Origin: an uncultured Desulfovibrio sp.
GTDB lineage: Bacteria > Desulfobacterota > Desulfovibrionia > Desulfovibrionales > Desulfovibrionaceae
Reading direction: 5' to 3'
Length of the DNA: 16,315 nucleotides
NCBI RefSeq assembly: GCF_949282365.1
Contig: NZ_CASDOY010000046.1
Coordinates: forward strand, 1 to 16,315
The position numbers were made by a program, and so were the translations under genes. Of the stretch, positions 15,134 through 16,315 are shown one piece after another (the stretch's first letter is position 1; each line of letters opens with the position of its first letter). The notes under the pieces were generated by a model that saw only the letters and a list, made by a program, of their open reading frames with translations, did not search any database and was not told the DNA's origin.

Positions 15134-15640
15134 GAAAGGGCCTGAGCCGTCCGGCCGGGAAAAAGCGTTTTTCCGGCGCGCCCGCGGACAGCCGTCCGGG
15201 ACGATGGCCCGAAACAGGCGCCGGGGTCGGCAGCGTGCGGTGGGGGATGGGCCAGGCAGGACCGCCGCATGGTCGCGCGACGAGGCCGCCCACGCCGCCC
15301 GCTCCTCCGGGCCGCCGGCCACGCGACACGGACAAAGCGGCCCCCGTTTCCCGGCGGCACAGGACAAGGCCTGCCGCCGCGTCCGTCCGGGGATGCGCCG
15401 TCGCGGCCGCCGGCCCCGTGCGGACACGCCCGTGAGGGAAAAGGATGTTGAGCGATCTTCAGCTCGCCAGCCTCCACGCGCGGGCTGGCCCGCGAAAGGC
15501 GATCGTGTCCGCGGCCAAAATCCGTCGGGACCGTGGGCGGGTTCTCCGCGGCTGTCCGTCAGAGGATACGCCCCTTGCCCTGTGCCGGCTGTGCGGGCAC
15601 GCACGAAAAACAGTGCTATTCAGGAATAAATATCAATAAT
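15134..15640. other. GC-rich intergenic region upstream of recA
   Basis: About 500 bases with no gene I can support. Open frames exist on both strands, but they are rich in Arg, Pro, Ala and Gly and read alike in several frames, the mark of non-coding GC-rich DNA. At its right end an AT-rich island (about 15605-15646) contains a perfect minus-strand TTGACA (15641-15646), but the best -10 at 17 bases (CTGAAT) matches only 3 of 6. It is at most a weak promoter candidate. Confidence 0.45.
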
Positions 15641-15678
15641 TGTCAAGGGGGGAGGGGCGCCTGCGCGGCGGGCGGCAA

Positions 15679-15708
15679 GGGGCCGGGGCTTGCGCAGCCC
15701 CAGGCCCC
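15679..15708. other. Strong GC hairpin
   Basis: GGGGCC-GGGGCT (15679-15690) pairs with AGCCCC (15696-15701) and GGCCCC (15703-15708), with a single bulged A at 15702 and a 5-base loop: 12 base pairs. There is no T-tract on either side, so it is not a standard intrinsic terminator. It may be a REP-like intergenic element or part of an unrecognised RNA. Confidence 0.55.
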
Positions 15709-15763
15709 CTGCACCCCCGTACCCCGCGTCAGTCCCCGGTGCCGTGTATGGCGCGCCGGGACG

Positions 15764-15793
15764 GACGGCACGGCGCCTTCGGCGCACGCCGTC
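15764..15793. other. Hairpin next to the left end of the tandem array
   Basis: GACGGC (15764-15769) pairs with GCCGTC (15788-15793), and inside it GCGCC (15773-15777) pairs with GGCGC (15781-15785) around TTC, with a small internal loop. On the minus strand it lies directly at a TGA stop (15792-15794), the place of a terminator for a gene ending there, though without a T-tract. Confidence 0.5.
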
Positions 15794-16315
15794 AAACGGC
15801 GCGCTCAATCACCGGGAGAGGGTCGCCGTGGATACGGTGTCCGGTCATGTGCCGCAGCTCCATGGAGAGATGCGTGTCGTCGGGGAAAGCGTACCGTCCG
15901 GACAGCGGCATGTGGCGCCCCGTTTTTTTCTCCAAAGCGCGCCGGGGAGGAGAGCGGTCGAAGTCGGCCCGCAAGGCCGCGCCGTGGGCGACGCCGGGAG
16001 CCTTGCGGGCATCGGCAGCAGCCGGGCGGCACGGGCGCGGAGAGGGTCGCCGTGGGTAGGGTGTCCGGCCATGTGCCGCAGCTCCATGGAGAGATGCGTG
16101 TCGTCGGGGAAAGCGTACCGTACGGACAGCGGCCTGTGGTGCCCCGTTTTTTTCTCCAAAGCGCGCCGGGGAGGGGAGCGGTCGAAGGCGGCCCGCAAGG
16201 CTGTGCCGTGGGCGACGCCGGGAGCCTTGCGGGCATCGGCAGCGGCCGGGCGGCATGGCGCGGAGAGGGTCGCCGTGGGTACGGTGTCCGGCCATGTGCT
16301 GCAGCTCCACGGAGA
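15792..16315 (-). pseudogene. Possible 3' end of an unidentified gene with degenerate duplicated C-terminus (5' side outside window)
   Basis: On the minus strand a frame is open from the right edge to a TGA at 15792-15794. Its last part (15792 to about 15945) reads like protein: 'LEKKTGRHMPLSGRYAFPDD', then 'THLSMELRHMTGHRIHGDPL' and PVIERAV at the end. The same peptide recurs in the neighbouring repeat copy, but in another frame, because the repeat unit (224 and 223 bases) is not a multiple of three. The two spacings add to 447, so the frame is restored after two units. The six base differences between copies within this peptide are all amino-acid changing, so at least one copy is not under protein selection. 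I do not recognise the family. A purely non-coding repeat is an equal alternative. Confidence 0.3.
15815..16315. repeat. Tandem repeat, unit 223-224 bp, at least 2.2 copies
   Basis: Copies run 15815-16038 (224 bases), 16039-16261 (223 bases) and 16262-16315 (cut by the window edge), each starting GGAGAGGGTCGCCGTGG. By eye the two full copies differ at about ten positions plus a one-base deletion near the end, i.e. roughly 95% identical. Shared landmarks are the palindrome CTCCATGGAG, the run CCCCGTTTTTTTCTCC (T-runs at 15923-15929 and 16147-16153) and the segment GCCGTGGGCGACGCCGGGAG. The left boundary is sharp: upstream of 15815 the flank does not match. The array probably continues beyond the window. 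Confidence 0.9.

Noticed and set aside
15072..15140. LexA/SOS box for recA
   Set aside because: No palindrome resembling known LexA sites was found around the recA promoter; the lineage's motif may differ.
15134..15640. Small genes or tRNA between recA and the repeats
   Set aside because: No T-arm or anticodon-arm pattern and no protein-like composition in any frame.

Overview
The window is GC-rich and looks like chromosome of a sulfate-reducing Desulfovibrionaceae bacterium (Desulfobacterota). The main evidence is the siroheme-dependent heme pathway: hemB, an AhbA/AhbB-type siroheme decarboxylase subunit, the radical-SAM enzymes AhbC and AhbD. The identifiable housekeeping genes (ppk1, alaS, recA) share the same GC-rich codon style. 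The species cannot be fixed from sequence alone.

Layout, left to right. 1 to about 715: two overlapping plus-strand fragments, the C-terminal part of a DUF4255/Pvc16-like contractile-injection (phage-tail-like) protein and the start of a small carboxypeptidase-regulatory-like beta-sandwich protein. Both belong to a context unlike the rest, and the second is cut abruptly at about 710-725. Immediately right of that break is the amputated 5' end of a minus-strand gene that followed ppk. This looks like a chimeric junction: an assembly chimera, or less likely a recent rearrangement. 789-2942: ppk1, preceded by a good Pho-box candidate. 2943-3588: long intergenic stretch ending in an intrinsic terminator. 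3589-6257: a minus-strand hemB-ahbD-ahbA/B operon with overlapping or nearly overlapping genes. 6487-6867: dgkA on the plus strand, divergent from hemB. 7191-9615: an inner-membrane sulfatase-fold phosphoglycerol-transferase-like protein and a membrane-anchored glycerophosphodiester phosphodiesterase, two minus-strand genes convergent with dgkA. 9695-10876: ahbC. 11245-13914: alaS. 13989-15071: recA, with its own sigma70-type promoter and a clear terminator before alaS. 15072-15790: GC-rich spacer with two strong hairpins. 15815 to the right edge: a tandem repeat with a 223-224 bp unit (two full copies and one cut by the edge).

How the genes fit together. HemB makes porphobilinogen. AhbA/B decarboxylates siroheme, AhbC removes acetate side chains and AhbD makes protoheme from iron-coproporphyrin, so most of the alternative heme route lies here, split in two by a block of envelope genes. 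That block may also be a unit: a phosphoglycerol transferase would release diacylglycerol, DgkA would rephosphorylate it, and the phosphodiesterase could trim glycerophosphate. No tRNA, rRNA, CRISPR array or transposase was seen. Many long open frames antisense to the real genes are GC-driven shadows and were left out.
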